A stretch of DNA of 64,000 nucleotides from Moniliophthora roreri (GCA_001466705.2 LATX02000221.1:277693-341692), one strand, 5' to 3'; shown: positions 45,460 to 57,039, counted from the first letter of the stretch. Notes: a model not told the origin generated them from the sequence alone. Numbers and translations: made by a program.

Positions 45460-47941
45460 TCACCGCCTTTGTGTCTTTCCTCCTTTCCGTTTCCCTGAGA
45501 AGAGATGTTTGGGCTAGAAAGATGTCAATATAACATTTACAACTAAGAATGAGTAATAACATACCATTTTGACTCTGATCGCGCGGTCACTCTCTCCGGC
45601 TTTTGCCAGCATGTTTCGTGGACGTTGTCCAAGGTTACGGAGTTTGATAGCCTTCGCCGCTTGCTGTACAATAGTCAGCTCTCGCGTCAACAGGACAGAG
45701 AGGCTCGAAGCCACTTACTCCTTGATCCCGCATACCCATAAGCTGCCTATTCGATCTGGGTTCTCTCTTTCCACTGACCGCAACCACGGCGCCGGAGTTA
45801 CCCTTTACCTTCTTCAGTTTGGGTGCTTCCTCTCCATCCACGTCCATCCATGAATCCTCGTCCTCGTCCTCGGCATCACCATCATCATCCTCGTCGCCTT
45901 CCATATCAACATCCATTGACTCTTCTTCTTCTCTGGCTCTCTTCCGTTTCTGTCCAGCAACCTTGGCAAGCATCTCTGCACGTTCTTGAATCCGACTGGG
46001 ATCTAGTCCTGCTGCAGTGAGCTCTGTCGTGAGCTCAGAAAGCGTGCGTAACCCAGCGGTACGGGGTAGACGAGCGGTATTCTTCTTCGCCTTCTTGAGA
46101 GCCTGGGACTTGATCTTGTGTCCGAGAGCAATCTTTGCTTGCTCGGCTTCGAGTTCTTCGTCAGAGTCGGGCTAGAAAGAGGAATAATAGCTTAGCATAC
46201 GAACATTCTGGTAAGTGGAAAGCTGATCTTACAATTTCTTCATCACTATCGTAGAAACCTTCGGCCTCCAGTCTCTCTTCTTCTCGCTCGAGGGCCTCGA
46301 GTTTCTCGGCAATGTCAGGGTCGATGAAGTCTGCAATGTTCTTCCCATCCATGATCTCAGGCATGATGTCCATCTTCCACTCTGGGTTCTTAAGTAAATA
46401 GTCCTCTGTGAAACGAGACAGGAAAGTCAGTACTGCAAAGACGAACGAAGCGATATTGCTCACGTTTGAGGTTGATATTGAATACGCCAGCACCTCCTTC
46501 CTCGAGCTCGGTATCCCTGAGCAATTTCCTCCTGTCTGGATCATTCTTGTCGTACTTCCTTCTTTCTTTGATTGCATTAGGGATAAACGGTGCCCTAACG
46601 ACATCGTCTCTGGCCTTTGGTTGAGCAACATGTATCCTGTTGATGACAGTGTTGATCTTGCTCCCCTTGAGTTTGTTTTCAACACGAGATGCAAGGAGAG
46701 CATCACAGGCTTTATTTTTCAGATCCATGACCCCTTCCTCAGAGTAACATGAGACCTGAACGCATTGGACGTCCTCGGTATCAATGATTTCCTGTACGAG
46801 AGCTCGAGACTCTGCGGGAAGATCTTCGAGACGCATCACGTCAATTTTGTTGATGACAAGCATCGTAGGTTTGCCTGCGAAAAGAGGCTTAATGGAGTGG
46901 AATAGTTTACACTTGCCGAAGCAAAGGAGCTGTCAGTAAGGGCAGAACAAAGGTGAAAAGAAGAGTTCGTTACCTGAGCTTCGACCGTGTACCCGCACTG
47001 TTCGCTCAAATCCATAAAATACATGACACAGCTCTTTAAATGTGCGAGCGCAGTAATAGATTGCATTTCGATCGTGTTCATTTCCTCTAAAGGATGATCC
47101 AAGATCCCAGGGGTATCGATAACTTGCCATCGGAGGTACTTGTAGTCCAAGTGTCCGACAAAGAGAGATTTTGTAGTGAAAGCGTAGGGTTGGACATCAA
47201 CGTCCGCGCGGGTAACTTTGTTGATAAATGATGATTTTCCGACATTGGGGTAGCCGCAGATGAGGAGTGTTCGAGTGTTGGGGTCGATGGCGGGAAGACG
47301 CGAAATGTGTTGTCGGACTTGTTCGAGGTATGCAAGAGGGTCTTTTTGTCTGCGCATTATAGTCGCCATCCTACAGTCGACCAGTGTGTTAAGCCATGAT
47401 TACGCGATTCATGGAAGCATACTCACCGACCAAGGGCAGCCCTTTTGAGTTGCTTACACCGGTACAGACTGTCTCCAAACTTGAGTAACCGGACATAATC
47501 CTTTGCAACTTGGTCGATAAGATGTCTTGCTGTTCGCAGCTGACCAAGAGCAAGCTTGTAGTGGTTCTTGTCGTACAAGACGTTCATGAGAGATGAAAGG
47601 AAAGGGTGCAGATCCTATTGAACAGAAAATTGAGCATAAGATGGTGGTATTTTGAGCCTGCAGAAACGCACATCTAGTACTGGAAATTCCTGCAGAATTG
47701 CTCCAAGCTTCTCATCGAATGAATCCTGCGTGAATTTGACCTTTCTCATGTAGAAATTCCGGATCCGACTGATTTTAAAGTTTTTATGGATGACCTGCGA
47801 TACCTTTCAACTATGCTTCCTTTACAAAGATCTATAAAATCTTACCGTGGGGGTCTTCCGCTGGGTCTTGGACAAGATAATATCCAAAAAGTCGGCCGCC
47901 GTAGGAACCGGTGCGATTGCCTTAAGACCACTGGTCGACAT
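45460..47941 (-). CDS. NOG1: Nucleolar GTPase NOG1, 60S ribosome biogenesis
   Basis: Nine exons: 47846-47941, 47672-47794, 47427-47614, 46974-47370, 46464-46911, 46233-46405, 45719-46171, 45565-45663 and 45460-45513; 676 residues, close to yeast Nog1 (647). NOG1 is an essential GTPase of pre-60S particles in the nucleolus. The N-terminal helical domain ([20 protein letters not shown] to [15 protein letters not shown]) is followed by an Obg-type G domain with G1 GYPNVGKSS, the G2-region YAFTTK, G3 DTPG and G4 NKID. Next come the acidic/basic linker ([14 protein letters not shown]) and a basic C-terminus ending [11 protein letters not shown]. Introns are 51-62 nt and every junction keeps the frame and motif order. 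Start context: the ATG at 47941 heads the conserved N-terminal sequence. Confidence 0.95.
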
Positions 47942-48679
47942 GGTGAAGAATGAGTGGAAGGGTCAACCAGAGGAATTATTGGGCGCTTTGGTCGTCTGCT
48001 GCAGGCTGCAGCGGCAACAAATTTTTCTGCGATGTTCTCACGATACACGTGCAGGAGAACCGGACGGCCCGGACTCTCTGCCTCGTTTCACGGCGTCGAC
48101 TTTGCGTTGACAACAGCACTTTCGTTGAACTCTCAAGTTGAAGAGTTCAAATCTCATCTCATACCGCGACTTCGGGACCTTCATATCAAACTATTACCAT
48201 GTCTGTTATCTCGGAGGAAACTTCACCGATACTTATCGATCAGGCGTTCATTCACCTCCATGGATCCCCGTCGACCGGAAGGTTCGATAATGTTCAAGTT
48301 GAGCTGAACATTTGCGGTTTAGCCTCCAATTTGACCTATTTCTCTTTGTCACGCAGACAGATCATGTGGGCTCAAATGAATCCATCACCTTATCTTGGAC
48401 AGCGATATCCATCTCGCTGACTTCAGACGCAAGTCTCTCGATCCCCGACGCCTTTGTTGGCAATTTCAAACCGGCAAATAGTCCATGATCCGCGACTTTC
48501 CGTACTTTTAGGTCCTCTTCTGGTCACCACACACTCGCGAAGACAAGGTATTGAGGTACTCTTTTCGGATCTGTACGTTGGCCTTGAATCAGATAACCAG
48601 TGAGCCTCTGATTGACATCTTTGGCAATCATTTGGCTAATGAAGCGCACGTTCAAAGCTTCTTGTCCCTTCTTACTACA
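47942..48679. other. Divergent intergenic region NOG1 / F-box
   Basis: It contains promoters for both genes. A forward frame at 47954-48307 (no clear ATG) contains an Arg/Leu-rich stretch of unknown nature; I could not join it to another exon and leave it unassigned. Confidence 0.35.
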
Positions 48680-50148
48680 ATGGAAGAATCTTTGTCCAGC
48701 GAGCGCCACTCGGCAGCCGTCAGTGAAGACGGAACCTCGTCGACCTCATCTTCTACTCTTCCACAGGAACTCGTGGACCAAATCATTGATCACCTTCATA
48801 ATGATGTGCAATCGTTGAGAAGCTGTTCTACCGTGTGTAGAGCGTGGTTGCCCTCTTCTCGTCTACACCTCTTCTCCAAGATCCGGCTTGACATCCCAGA
48901 GCGACAGTTCGCTGAATACAACGTTCATGCCGATCGCGGCACACCCCATAAGGCCTGTCAAAGGCTCTATGGGCTTTTATTAAAAGATCCCTCAATTATA
49001 CCACATATACATGACCTCGTTCTCGTTTCTGGCTCACCTTTGGGTCCTTTAGCAGTTCAGGATGGGCATTATCGCCACTTATGGATTGTCGAAGGAACCC
49101 TTCCACTACTCCTTCGGATGCTCACGCATCTAAAACGTTTCGAAATCACGTCTCCACAGGGTAATGTCCCATGGCATGCCATTCCTTCACCTCTCCTAGA
49201 TGCATTTAAAGCATTGGGTGAGGGGCTGAAGTACATTCGCGTCAAAGCATGGGACTTTCCTCGATTGGAAGCGTTTGAAAAGCTTCTTCGCCACTTGCCA
49301 AAACTCAAAGGCCTGGCACTTTGGTCAAATAGACTAGGTCAAGGGGGAGCTGATACGGGAGATGAAGCGCGTTTGGAAACGAAACTGGATATATTGGACG
49401 CCGAGGATTCGTTAATAGACGAGGGCCATCACGACGTCCCTCGACTAGAGTTCCTGATCCTGGATTATGTGGAATGCGCTTATTTTGGTGACTGGCTTCT
49501 CAGCAGGCCACGTCTAGTTGATTTGAGTGGCCTCCGCGAGCTGCGCATTGCCCATTCATACGACAAGTCAGTTCAACGGCTTCTTCGCGCAGTCGGCAAC
49601 TCGTTGGAACGATTCCATTTCAAGCCGGGACCAGTAGGGCGTACGTATTCTCCGTGATTCATATCTTCCCTTGTTCCATCAACCTCTGATCATCTGATTC
49701 ATTAGTTCAACGCCTCGACCTGAGCTATAACATCTCCTTACGATGCATATGGCTCACACTCGAGGAAGACGTCGGCGTCCTCTCATGGATCGCAGGACTC
49801 CTCTCAACTCTTCCAAACCCCAGCACTCTCGAAAGAATCGCATTGGAGTTGTACACTGATCCGAAACGACTCAACATGGAAGATTGGCGTACAGTCCGTA
49901 AAGTCCTATCTGAAGCACCCGGGGCCAACGTAAATCTCGGGATATTCGCTTCGCCAAATTCGGTGGAATTCCTTAGGGTCAAGGAAGAGATGAGCGCTGT
50001 GAATGAGAGCGAGCCGACAACTCAAGTGAGAGTGTACCAGTTGGGGACAAAGAGACAAGGATCTATCTGCGCTGGTATGATTCCGGTGATTGAGAAGTTT
50101 GAGGATGATTTTGGGAGGCGGACGAGCGGGAGTGGGGGCCATCATTGA
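48680..50148 (+). CDS. F-box protein (different type from the 1-9 kb cluster)
   Basis: Exons 48680-49640 and 49706-50148 with a 65-nt intron; 467 residues starting MEESLSSERHS. An in-frame ATG at 48551 would add 43 residues. The F-box is at about residues 25-70: LPQELVDQIIDHLHNDVQSL followed by SCSTVCRAW and LFSKIRL, the typical Agaricomycete form. The rest is leucine-rich and helix-rich (LKRFEITSP, LRELRIAHSY, LERFHF), as expected for an LRR-like substrate-binding part. Presumed SCF ubiquitin ligase receptor with unknown target. It has little similarity to the tandem F-box genes beyond the F-box core. Confidence 0.8.
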
Positions 50149-50333
50149 CTCTTTTAGTCTTTACATGAACCATGAACAACTCACATCACCACCTTTGACA
50201 TTTTCCATGGAATTTCCTACCGAAAAGGTCCTAAATGTTATAATGTACAGGCCCATCGACCCTCCAATGGTATATGCTACATATATAACTTTGATTAACT
50301 GAAGCAGCTACGTGGCTTATCGTCCCTTTGCCG

Positions 50334-52751
50334 TTACGCCAGACCAGTCTGCGCAATGTGTTGGCGAATGATAGCTTCACCCACTGTAAGGCGGCCACGA
50401 AAAAAAAAAAAAAGATAAGTGTTCGATGATCACGAAGGGAAGTTGACGGATGATCAAGTTGGCCAGATGATCAGATGGATGAGAAAAGATGGTCAGGGAC
50501 GAGGATCTGGTCAGCGGAAATCAATCAGAAAAAAGTCGAACACTTACCGTTGACGATAATACTCTGTGTCGCTTTAATATCCTAAATTCATGCGCGGGCA
50601 TTAATGATTATGGCCGCATTAATAAGCGAGAAAGCGACGCTCACCAACATCGAAGTAAAATGCTATCGGCGAGATGCGACGTCAGTGTCAAGATGGAACA
50701 TGACAAGGAAAGAAAGGGGCGGACGTACCACGTATAGCGCCCGTCCAGAAGTGTCCTTTCGTTTATGCACCTGAACAAAGTGCGCTCGGAAATATGAAGA
50801 AACGTCTTCATATTTATTCTGTCGTTGACCATAACTCGTGATACTGTTATAGATGAGCATCTGAAGAAGACTAATAACAACTGGGGGGGGGGGAAACTCA
50901 CTACTTTCTGACTTGAACCCCGTCGTTCAATTTGGCTCGTAAAAGATCCGTCTGCGCGTAACGCGTGTCATGTCAGTGATACATCAGCGGGTCAGATAAA
51001 GGGGCTACAAACTTTGTTCAGCATGAGAACAAGATGCGCTTTCTTTAAAAGCTTGTTGGAGCACACGGCGGTGAACAGTTGGAGCGAGTCATCTATGCGA
51101 TTAACCCGTGCATCTTCTTCCAGGTACTGGATCAATCATTTCAGCCAACGAAGGGGAATGGAAGACGATGAATGGAAGAAGAAGATGGATAGGCTAACTC
51201 ACCTGATCAAATGCTGATATGGGCGCTAAAAATATTATTGCTGTGGCTACGAGAAGAGCAGTCAGACGACACCGAGCACGAGGGCAATACAACGGAGGGG
51301 AGAGAGAAGATGGTGTTGCGGGCTTCAAGGGAACGGCTAGGTGGGATGCTCAAAGGCTAGAATACTTACCATCATCGAAATATGGGACCCAGGCGTGTCT
51401 CTTCAAACGTAAACAATCAGATTCGAATTTCACTTGGCACATAATCGGAACACCCACTTGTCCCCGCTTAAAAATAGGTCAGCCTCAATTTTCGACGAGG
51501 AAAAGGAACAGAAACGTACCGCGCCTCCTACGTCGTATAATCTCCATTCATACATCATTCCGCCCAGGTTTATGGGGAACGAGTGTTCGATAACGCCAAG
51601 GGTTTGGAGGCGCACATTCAAGACATCATCTGTGTCGTTCCGGGTCCATTAGCGTAATGGGAACTACGAGAACAATAGACGCTTACCAGTATTTGGGATA
51701 TAGTCAGGCTCCGATATACGTGGTAAATTATCCAAAAAGCTACGACAAAGCGTTGAGGGGAGAGGACCAGATAGGGCAATTAATTTACCACTCACAAGGG
51801 GGCCGACTCCTCCAGCCGTATCTTGCGCAATGTGATCATATTCTTGACTACAGGATGACGCCAGAGGAGGCTGATATCATCTTGTGCCTCGTTCAATGCT
51901 TTTGCAGCCATATTTGGGACGACTTGTGGCTTTGAAGAAGACCAGCTCCGACTAGCCGCTGACAGCAAACCTTGCCATCCCGCCCGCACGAAGACACCCG
52001 TTCGTCCACCTGATATAGCGATTCCTCCAGAAAGTTCAGATGCGAGGGAATCCTGTAACGCGATTAGTGGAAGGATCCTGGCCCTGATCGAATATAGTTC
52101 CTCTCGTTCTCCGTCGGAAACATCAATAGGCTCGGTAAAGTCGGGGTCTTCTGCGGAAGAGGAGCCGCTACCTAGTGGCCGCGCGAACTCGTATTCGAGC
52201 TCTTCAACGATCGTTTTGACAGCCTTGATGATGTTGAAGTGAACCACAGGCTTCCAGGAGGGCTTCTCCGAGTCCAGTGTTTGTGAGGCATAATAAAGCT
52301 GGAACTGTTTCTGCAAAGTGGATTTTCCTGTTTTGAGTGACGTGTAAGGGTCGTGCTAGCACGCGAACAACGTTTGATAATGACCTGACTCTGCTTGTCC
52401 AAGAAGCATCACTATGAAGGGACGTTTGTGAGCGACGTCTACAAAGATAGGCAGCGCTCGTACCTTTAATCTCCTTCCGCTTCGCCTCTTTCCGTCTCTG
52501 CGACTCTTTCTGAACCACCAGTCGTCCCATTTAGTTTGCTGACATTGAACCTTGAATCCAAATAAGCTCACCCTCAGCTCCTCGTCTATCCTGTCATTTA
52601 TCCTCTGCGATTCCTCGTTATAGAACCGGTTCGGGGGTAATAGAATACCAGATTCTTCGAGGACGGACGGAGGTGCAGACGCTGAGCGCGTATGACCTGG
52701 GTGCATGTGAGGGGGTGTTCGAACAGGCCCGGCTACTGCGGTTTCAGGCAT
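50334..52751 (-). CDS. Atypical heterotrimeric G-protein alpha subunit, 15 exons
   Basis: Exons: 52572-52751, 52464-52509, 52385-52411, 51796-52327, 51687-51739, 51520-51629, 51458-51466, 51370-51400, 51203-51246, 51013-51126, 50905-50951, 50729-50843, 50645-50662, 50548-50581 and 50334-50383; 469 residues. The P-loop reads GQAESGKST. Switch I has VRLQTLGV with the conserved Arg and Thr. Switch II reads DVGGARGQRHAWVPYFDD: the catalytic Gln after DVGG is Ala. NKTD is split by an intron. The TCAT loop is replaced by TSML. The helical domain has an extra loop of about 60 Ser-rich residues (near 140-210). The N-terminus begins MPETAV, so the usual Gly2 for myristoylation is missing, and about 85 residues precede the P-loop. 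This is the basidiomycete-type divergent G-alpha group; slow GTP hydrolysis is inferred, not shown. Confidence 0.9.
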
Positions 52752-53687
52752 GTCAGAGATCAAGATTGGAAGAAAAAGGATATCAATGAGGCTGACTATT
52801 ACGACGCATGGGTATTATAGTGGCGACGGCTGCTAGTTGAGGAAGGTCAATCCCACAGAATGTCGTTGGTCGATCGAGGCTCAGGCGCTCATCAGGCACG
52901 TGTGAAATCACCTTTTGCCGGGTAATAGCCTGATCCGGACAAATCGTTGTCCCTGACAACCGTCGGTCGGAAAAAAAAACGTTTTTGTCTCCGCCTCCGT
53001 CTCCGTTGCTCGTCCAAAACTTTCCTCTTCAGGCCCTACAGTACAGCCGCTATGCGTAACTCGTAGAGCAAGGGATATGTGTGCTGGTGCAAGAAATTGG
53101 ATGCGGCTCGACGTCAAACAAAGATCTTGATGCGCATCATCATATCTGATAGTCATTACGGCTGTCGCTGTGCACTTGAGAATTCATCCGATAGCAGCTG
53201 TGTACATCGCCGTCGGAGTTGAGACTGCATAGCAAAAAAAAAAAAAAAAAAAAGTTCATGAGGATCAATTTGTGGAAGGGATGCATATTCAATGCAAAGG
53301 AGATAAGGCAGGATGGAGCTAACACCGGTCAATTCTAGATGACCGTGGCAGACGAACCAGGGCAGTTCGTGTGAACTTGAAATTACCTGGCAGATGCCTG
53401 TATTGTAGTGCGATGATATTTGATTCCCACCCAGCATAGGTCTCATGATGCGGGGTTTTCGAGGCCGAAAATCACTGCAGTGCCGAGTGTACACCAAGTG
53501 GCGTCGATCCAGGGGGTCCGCTCGCAACTCATCACATGGAAGGAACCACTCATAACTGTAGTCGAGGGCAAACAGCTAGTTGTATATCTGTCAAAGTACA
53601 AGAGCACCACAGACCAAGAATAGTTGAACAACAACAGTATCCATTTCAACTGCCGACAGAATACAGAGAACAGTGTGCGCTGGGTAC
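52752..53687. other. Intergenic between G-alpha promoter and ARF-like 3' end
   Basis: No gene supported. A 20-nt A run lies at 53234-53253 on the forward strand. Short frames on both strands overlap and lack motifs. Confidence 0.4.
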
Positions 53688-54869
53688 TCAACTGCTCGTT
53701 CCGTCCATCTTCAACCTATCAACCACATCTTGTACAACAAGATTCGGTAAAGGCTTCTTATCCGGAAGTACCATGCTTTCCTTCCCCTTGGGGCTCATCA
53801 TCACATCCCTAGAGTAATAGTCCGCCCACAGATTTGTATTCATCACGTAGGGATTGAGTAGCAGGAACCTCTCAAACGAGTCAGCCTCGCCCATGCTCCT
53901 AATCCCAAAGTGAACCATTTGAACCCAAAAGTACGTCATGGTGACATGAAACGTCCGTCCTCGAGTTTGTGAGCTCTCAGAGATGTACTTTGAGATCCCC
54001 GAGAAGATCATGTCTTTTCCTGTGCACGAATTAGGTTGTCTCGTAAGACTGAGAAATGATGAATCACCTTTCTGACGCCCATGAGCCACGAGCAAGAGGT
54101 AAGCTATTCTGATATGCGTGTAATGATCCCAAGCAGGAAGCTTGATCTCGCGAAACTGGGAGAGAAACTCGTCTGGAGAAGAGTCCGTGTCAAGTCGTGT
54201 CAACCACGACTCGAGCTTCTCGTTCCGAGTTTCTATTGTCGTGGGTGGGAGAGAAGCCCGATCTGAGGGAGCAGATTCAAGCATCAGATGCAGCCAGTCA
54301 AACCCTTCTTTGATATCGGTGTTGGTGGCAATATCTTGAATCAACGATGCACCGATGACAAAGGAAGGTCTTCTTTTCAGCACACCTGCAAACTTGGTTC
54401 TGATAGTATCCAAGGAGACGGAATTTGATAGATCCTTCTTCGTCGCTAGACTGTTTGAGATGAGCGGGAGCGTCGGAAAGGCAAAGTAGGGGGCGACGTA
54501 CACTAATACCGGCACATCCAGTGGTATAACCCCCAAAATGTTCCCCAAAACCTCCACGTTCTCCGCCAGCTCATATTCAGCCGTACTGTCCACTAAATAT
54601 AGCACACCATCGCTACCCTCCACCATCATCTTTATCAGAGATAGCATATGCAAGTGCCCACATCCTGTACCCAGATCCCAGCACGTCATGTTCAACCTAG
54701 CAAAATCAACATCCTCGATGTTAAAGCCTATAGTTGGGATCGTTTGGACGACTTGGTGTAGCTTGAGCTGGTACAGAAGAGTCGTTTTGCCGGGACTGTT
54801 GATTCCGAGAAAAGAGATTTTGCGACGCTGCTTGCTGGGGTAGAAACGTTGAATGAGGTTGCGAATCAT
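53688..54869 (-). CDS. ARF-like small GTPase fused to a C-terminal unknown domain
   Basis: Exons 54502-54869, 54068-54450 and 53688-54019; 360 residues. Residues 1-165 are an ARF/SAR-type GTPase: RKISFLGINSPGKTTLLYQL (P-loop GINSPGKT instead of GLDAAGKT), TIPTIGFN (switch I Thr), CWDLGTG in place of WDVGGQ, and after splicing VPVLVLATKKDLS, the NKxD region with Ala-Thr for Asn. Gly2 is absent (MIRNLI). The second part (about 195-360) has DHYTHIRIAYLLL, RTFHVTMTYFWVQMVHFG, LNPYVMNTNLWADYYS and LPDKKPLPNLVV. It is a compact His-rich domain without a name known to me. Both introns (51 and 48 nt) are multiples of three and open, so the unspliced frame is continuous; the splices are favoured because they restore the GTPase and HGRQKGKDM sequences. 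Predicted membrane-traffic GTPase relative; function of the fusion unknown. Confidence 0.85.
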   Translation of the reverse strand: MIRNLIQRFYPSKQRRKISFLGINSPGKTTLLYQLKLHQVVQTIPTIGFNIEDVDFARLNMTCWDLGTGCGHLHMLSLIKMMVEGSDGVLYLVDSTAEYELAENVEVLGNILGVIPLDVPVLVYVAPYFAFPTLPLISNSLATKKDLSNSVSLDTIRTKFAGVLKRRPSFVIGASLIQDIATNTDIKEGFDWLHLMLESAPSDRASLPPTTIETRNEKLESWLTRLDTDSSPDEFLSQFREIKLPAWDHYTHIRIAYLLLVAHGRQKGDSSFLSLTRQPNSCTGKDMIFSGISKYISESSQTRGRTFHVTMTYFWVQMVHFGIRSMGEADSFERFLLLNPYVMNTNLWADYYSRDVMMSPKGKESMVLPDKKPLPNLVVQDVVDRLKMDGTSS

Positions 54870-55683
54870 GTTCTTTATGACATTTGAAAAGCCCTCTTTA
54901 TCACTCTGAAGCCTGAAGATACGTGTCAGTATCGTCAGATCCCAGCGTCCCAGCGTCCCACACTGTCCACCGTCAATGTCGAGAGGGCGGTGCAGCGATG
55001 AGCATACTACTTACTATTACTGTATCAAGCGCTGTAAACCTGTCATATTTGCTTGACATGTAAGGCTGTTGAAAATGCGCTGCATGCTGTTGCGCGCATC
55101 GCATTGTTTTCCAAGTACAAAAAGTTGAATGAAGGGAACACCTCACAATCGATCTATCTATCCATTCCTCTTGGGTCCCGGCTTCCATCGTCGCAAGTTC
55201 AAGTTGCACGGTAAAAATATTTTCCAAGCTAGCTCTTGGCTCAACCCTGATATTTCACCTTTATTCTTCCATCCAGATCTTCTCTACAAGCCAAGTCGGA
55301 CGTTCAGTTTGATGACGCGGAACGTCTCCCGAATGTTTTTTTCCGATCAGATCTCCTGAAAGGACTCGGATTTGCAAAGCAAAAATCTCGCATCAGTGAT
55401 CATCGACAAGTTTCTCTCTTGTTTCGTTCAACTGGTCTTTCAAAGTCAGAAATAGCCCTTAGGAGACAAGACTCGAACTGTGTTTCCGCGTTTCATTATC
55501 GGTGAAACTCGTCAACTTGGTTCTGATTTCAAACGATCGACATCGACTCTTCCGATATTCTACTTCCGCGGTTCAGCTTCTCCCGCTCCGGTCAACAGTC
55601 TTCCGTTATAAGGAATCGTCTTTGTGCAAGAATGAGAATGATTCGATTCGGTTCGCACACTACCGGATACTTGTCCCCAAATC
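54870..55683. other. Divergent intergenic region
   Basis: Promoters of the ARF-like gene (reverse) and the small coiled-coil gene (forward). Short direct repeat CCCAGCGT at about 54941-54958. No gene seen. Confidence 0.4.
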
Positions 55684-56196
55684 ATGGATCCTATACTTAT
55701 GGCTCTTGAGCAAAGCAATCAGCAACGTTTGGAAGATGTTCAGAGGCGGATAGAATTGCTTTTAGAAGTGGGGATTACGGAGAGAGAGCCGGTGCGAAGC
55801 GAGAAGCTGATTAAGAAGATGCAAAAGTATGTCTTCAAACTTGCATTGCTCGTCATGTTGTCCTGATCTCACTGGTCTCTAGAGCGGCGAGCTATAGAAC
55901 CGAGTATTGGGACGAGAAGGGGGCTATGGAAGAGTTGATGATACTTCTACGAGTCAAAATGGATATCAGTGAGGCTGAGGCTTGCCTCAAGGTGCGTTGC
56001 TGCTGTTCTATCAGGAATAATAGCATATGTGATGATTCTCTGGTGCTTAGACAATAGAGAAGCGCGAAAGGCTACGTGCTCGGTTAGAGTACCTGCAGAG
56101 AATAGCCAATGGTGAGTAGTCTTGGGCTTCTGATGTGCAAAGCGGTATCTTATAGATCTTTTCAGAGAAATGCGGGAGCGAAAAGTCACATTGATC
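55684..56196 (+). CDS. Small coiled-coil protein, four exons
   Basis: Exons 55684-55826, 55883-55991, 56051-56111 and 56168-56196 join in frame to 113 residues, starting MDPILMALEQSNQQRLEDVQ and ending EKSH. The content is almost all charged helix with Leu/Ile at heptad-like spacing, so a short coiled coil is likely. No family recognised. Support is four exons with clean GT-AG introns of 56-59 nt and exact phase agreement; no long open frame exists here. Its last exon lies in a stretch that resembles 58945-59010. Confidence 0.5.
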
Positions 56197-56290
56197 ATAG
56201 ACCCAGGAGCAAGAAGCTATGCTCATTCCTAGATGCCAACAGGGCGTGTATAACAGCACTGTATTTATAATTCTCTACCAGAGAGTCTTT
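56197..56290. repeat. 3' flank shared by the two orphan paralogues, copy 1
   Basis: The stretch AAGCTATGCTC, CTAGATGCC and GTGTAT (about 56170-56260) recurs at about 58945-59010 in the same order, downstream of both orphan genes. It shows that the duplication included flanking DNA. Confidence 0.5.
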
Positions 56291-56430
56291 CTCCTATCAT
56301 TCACAGCATCTGCTACTCGTCGTCGACATCTCTAGTTTATTCAGGCTACACCGTTCTTCGGGGACCTCGAACTCGGTTGTATTCATAGTCCAAAACTTTA
56401 TAGTACATTAATTGTCCTTTCCTTTCATTC

Positions 56431-57039
56431 TCAGTGCATTCTCCTCGAAGCTCGCCTCCTTCCAAACTCCGTAAAGTCGCGAGGCAGGCAATGATGATCC
56501 CTCAAATAGGGACTCACATACCTCTCGATCGTTCTATCCACGATATAATTCCAGTAATCCCTCAACTCGGTCTGCGCAACCCTCAAAATTCCCCATTCCA
56601 TCAACCTCGAGAGAAACGTGAACCCCCAAGCGCAGGAGTTGGCGCATCTCTGAGAGCGTGCGATATCCGACAATATTTCGGGTATGCGTCGAGGTGGACT
56701 GAGATTGCGGAACCTGAAGAAGGCCCAGTTGCCCCTGGTTGGGGCCATGTTCAGGTCCAACCCTACGCTGTCGACAAAAACGAATGAGGCGTCCAATTGT
56801 GGGGTGATCCGAACGCCTTGGGGAGTCCAGTCATATCGAGTAATGTCGTTGATATGATCGACCCAATAATATGTGAAGGAGAGATTGTCTTGCCATTCGT
56901 CGAACCGACTTAGCGACCCGCCTTCGGAACAATACGACAAGCCGACGTAGAGAGAGTTGGGGCGGACTTCGGTTTGCAGGGTCGTCATGTCCGGGTGGTT
57001 GGGGGGGATGTATCGCTCCAATGGTGCAGTCGAGGACAT
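56431..57039 (-). CDS. Orphan protein, paralogue 1
   Basis: Single exon, 202 residues from MSSTAPLERYIP. No signal peptide or membrane segment. Conserved with the gene at 59169: LERYIP, YxGLSY, TRYDWTP, DASFVFVxSVGLD, MAPTRGNWAFF, WGFxFLSRL, ERYVSPY and CLPRDFTEFGRRRA. I recognise no known family. Tryptophan and tyrosine content is high. The unbroken frame in two copies with mostly conservative changes indicates a real protein-coding gene. Confidence 0.65.
   Translation of the reverse strand: MSSTAPLERYIPPNHPDMTTLQTEVRPNSLYVGLSYCSEGGSLSRFDEWQDNLSFTYYWVDHINDITRYDWTPQGVRITPQLDASFVFVDSVGLDLNMAPTRGNWAFFRFRNLSPPRRIPEILSDIARSQRCANSCAWGFTFLSRLMEWGILRVAQTELRDYWNYIVDRTIERYVSPYLRDHHCLPRDFTEFGRRRASRRMH

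Noticed and set aside
47954..48307. Forward frame between NOG1 and the F-box gene
   Set aside because: No ATG at its start, no motif, and overlaps the promoter and 5' flank of NOG1; no exon to join.
50400..50413. A14 run as a possible 3' end
   Set aside because: It lies inside the last intron of the G-alpha gene, whose final exon (VGEAIIRQHIAQTGLA) follows in phase.
53234..53253. A20 run as a retroposition scar
   Set aside because: No neighbouring intronless gene copy or target-site duplication; a simple homopolymer is enough.
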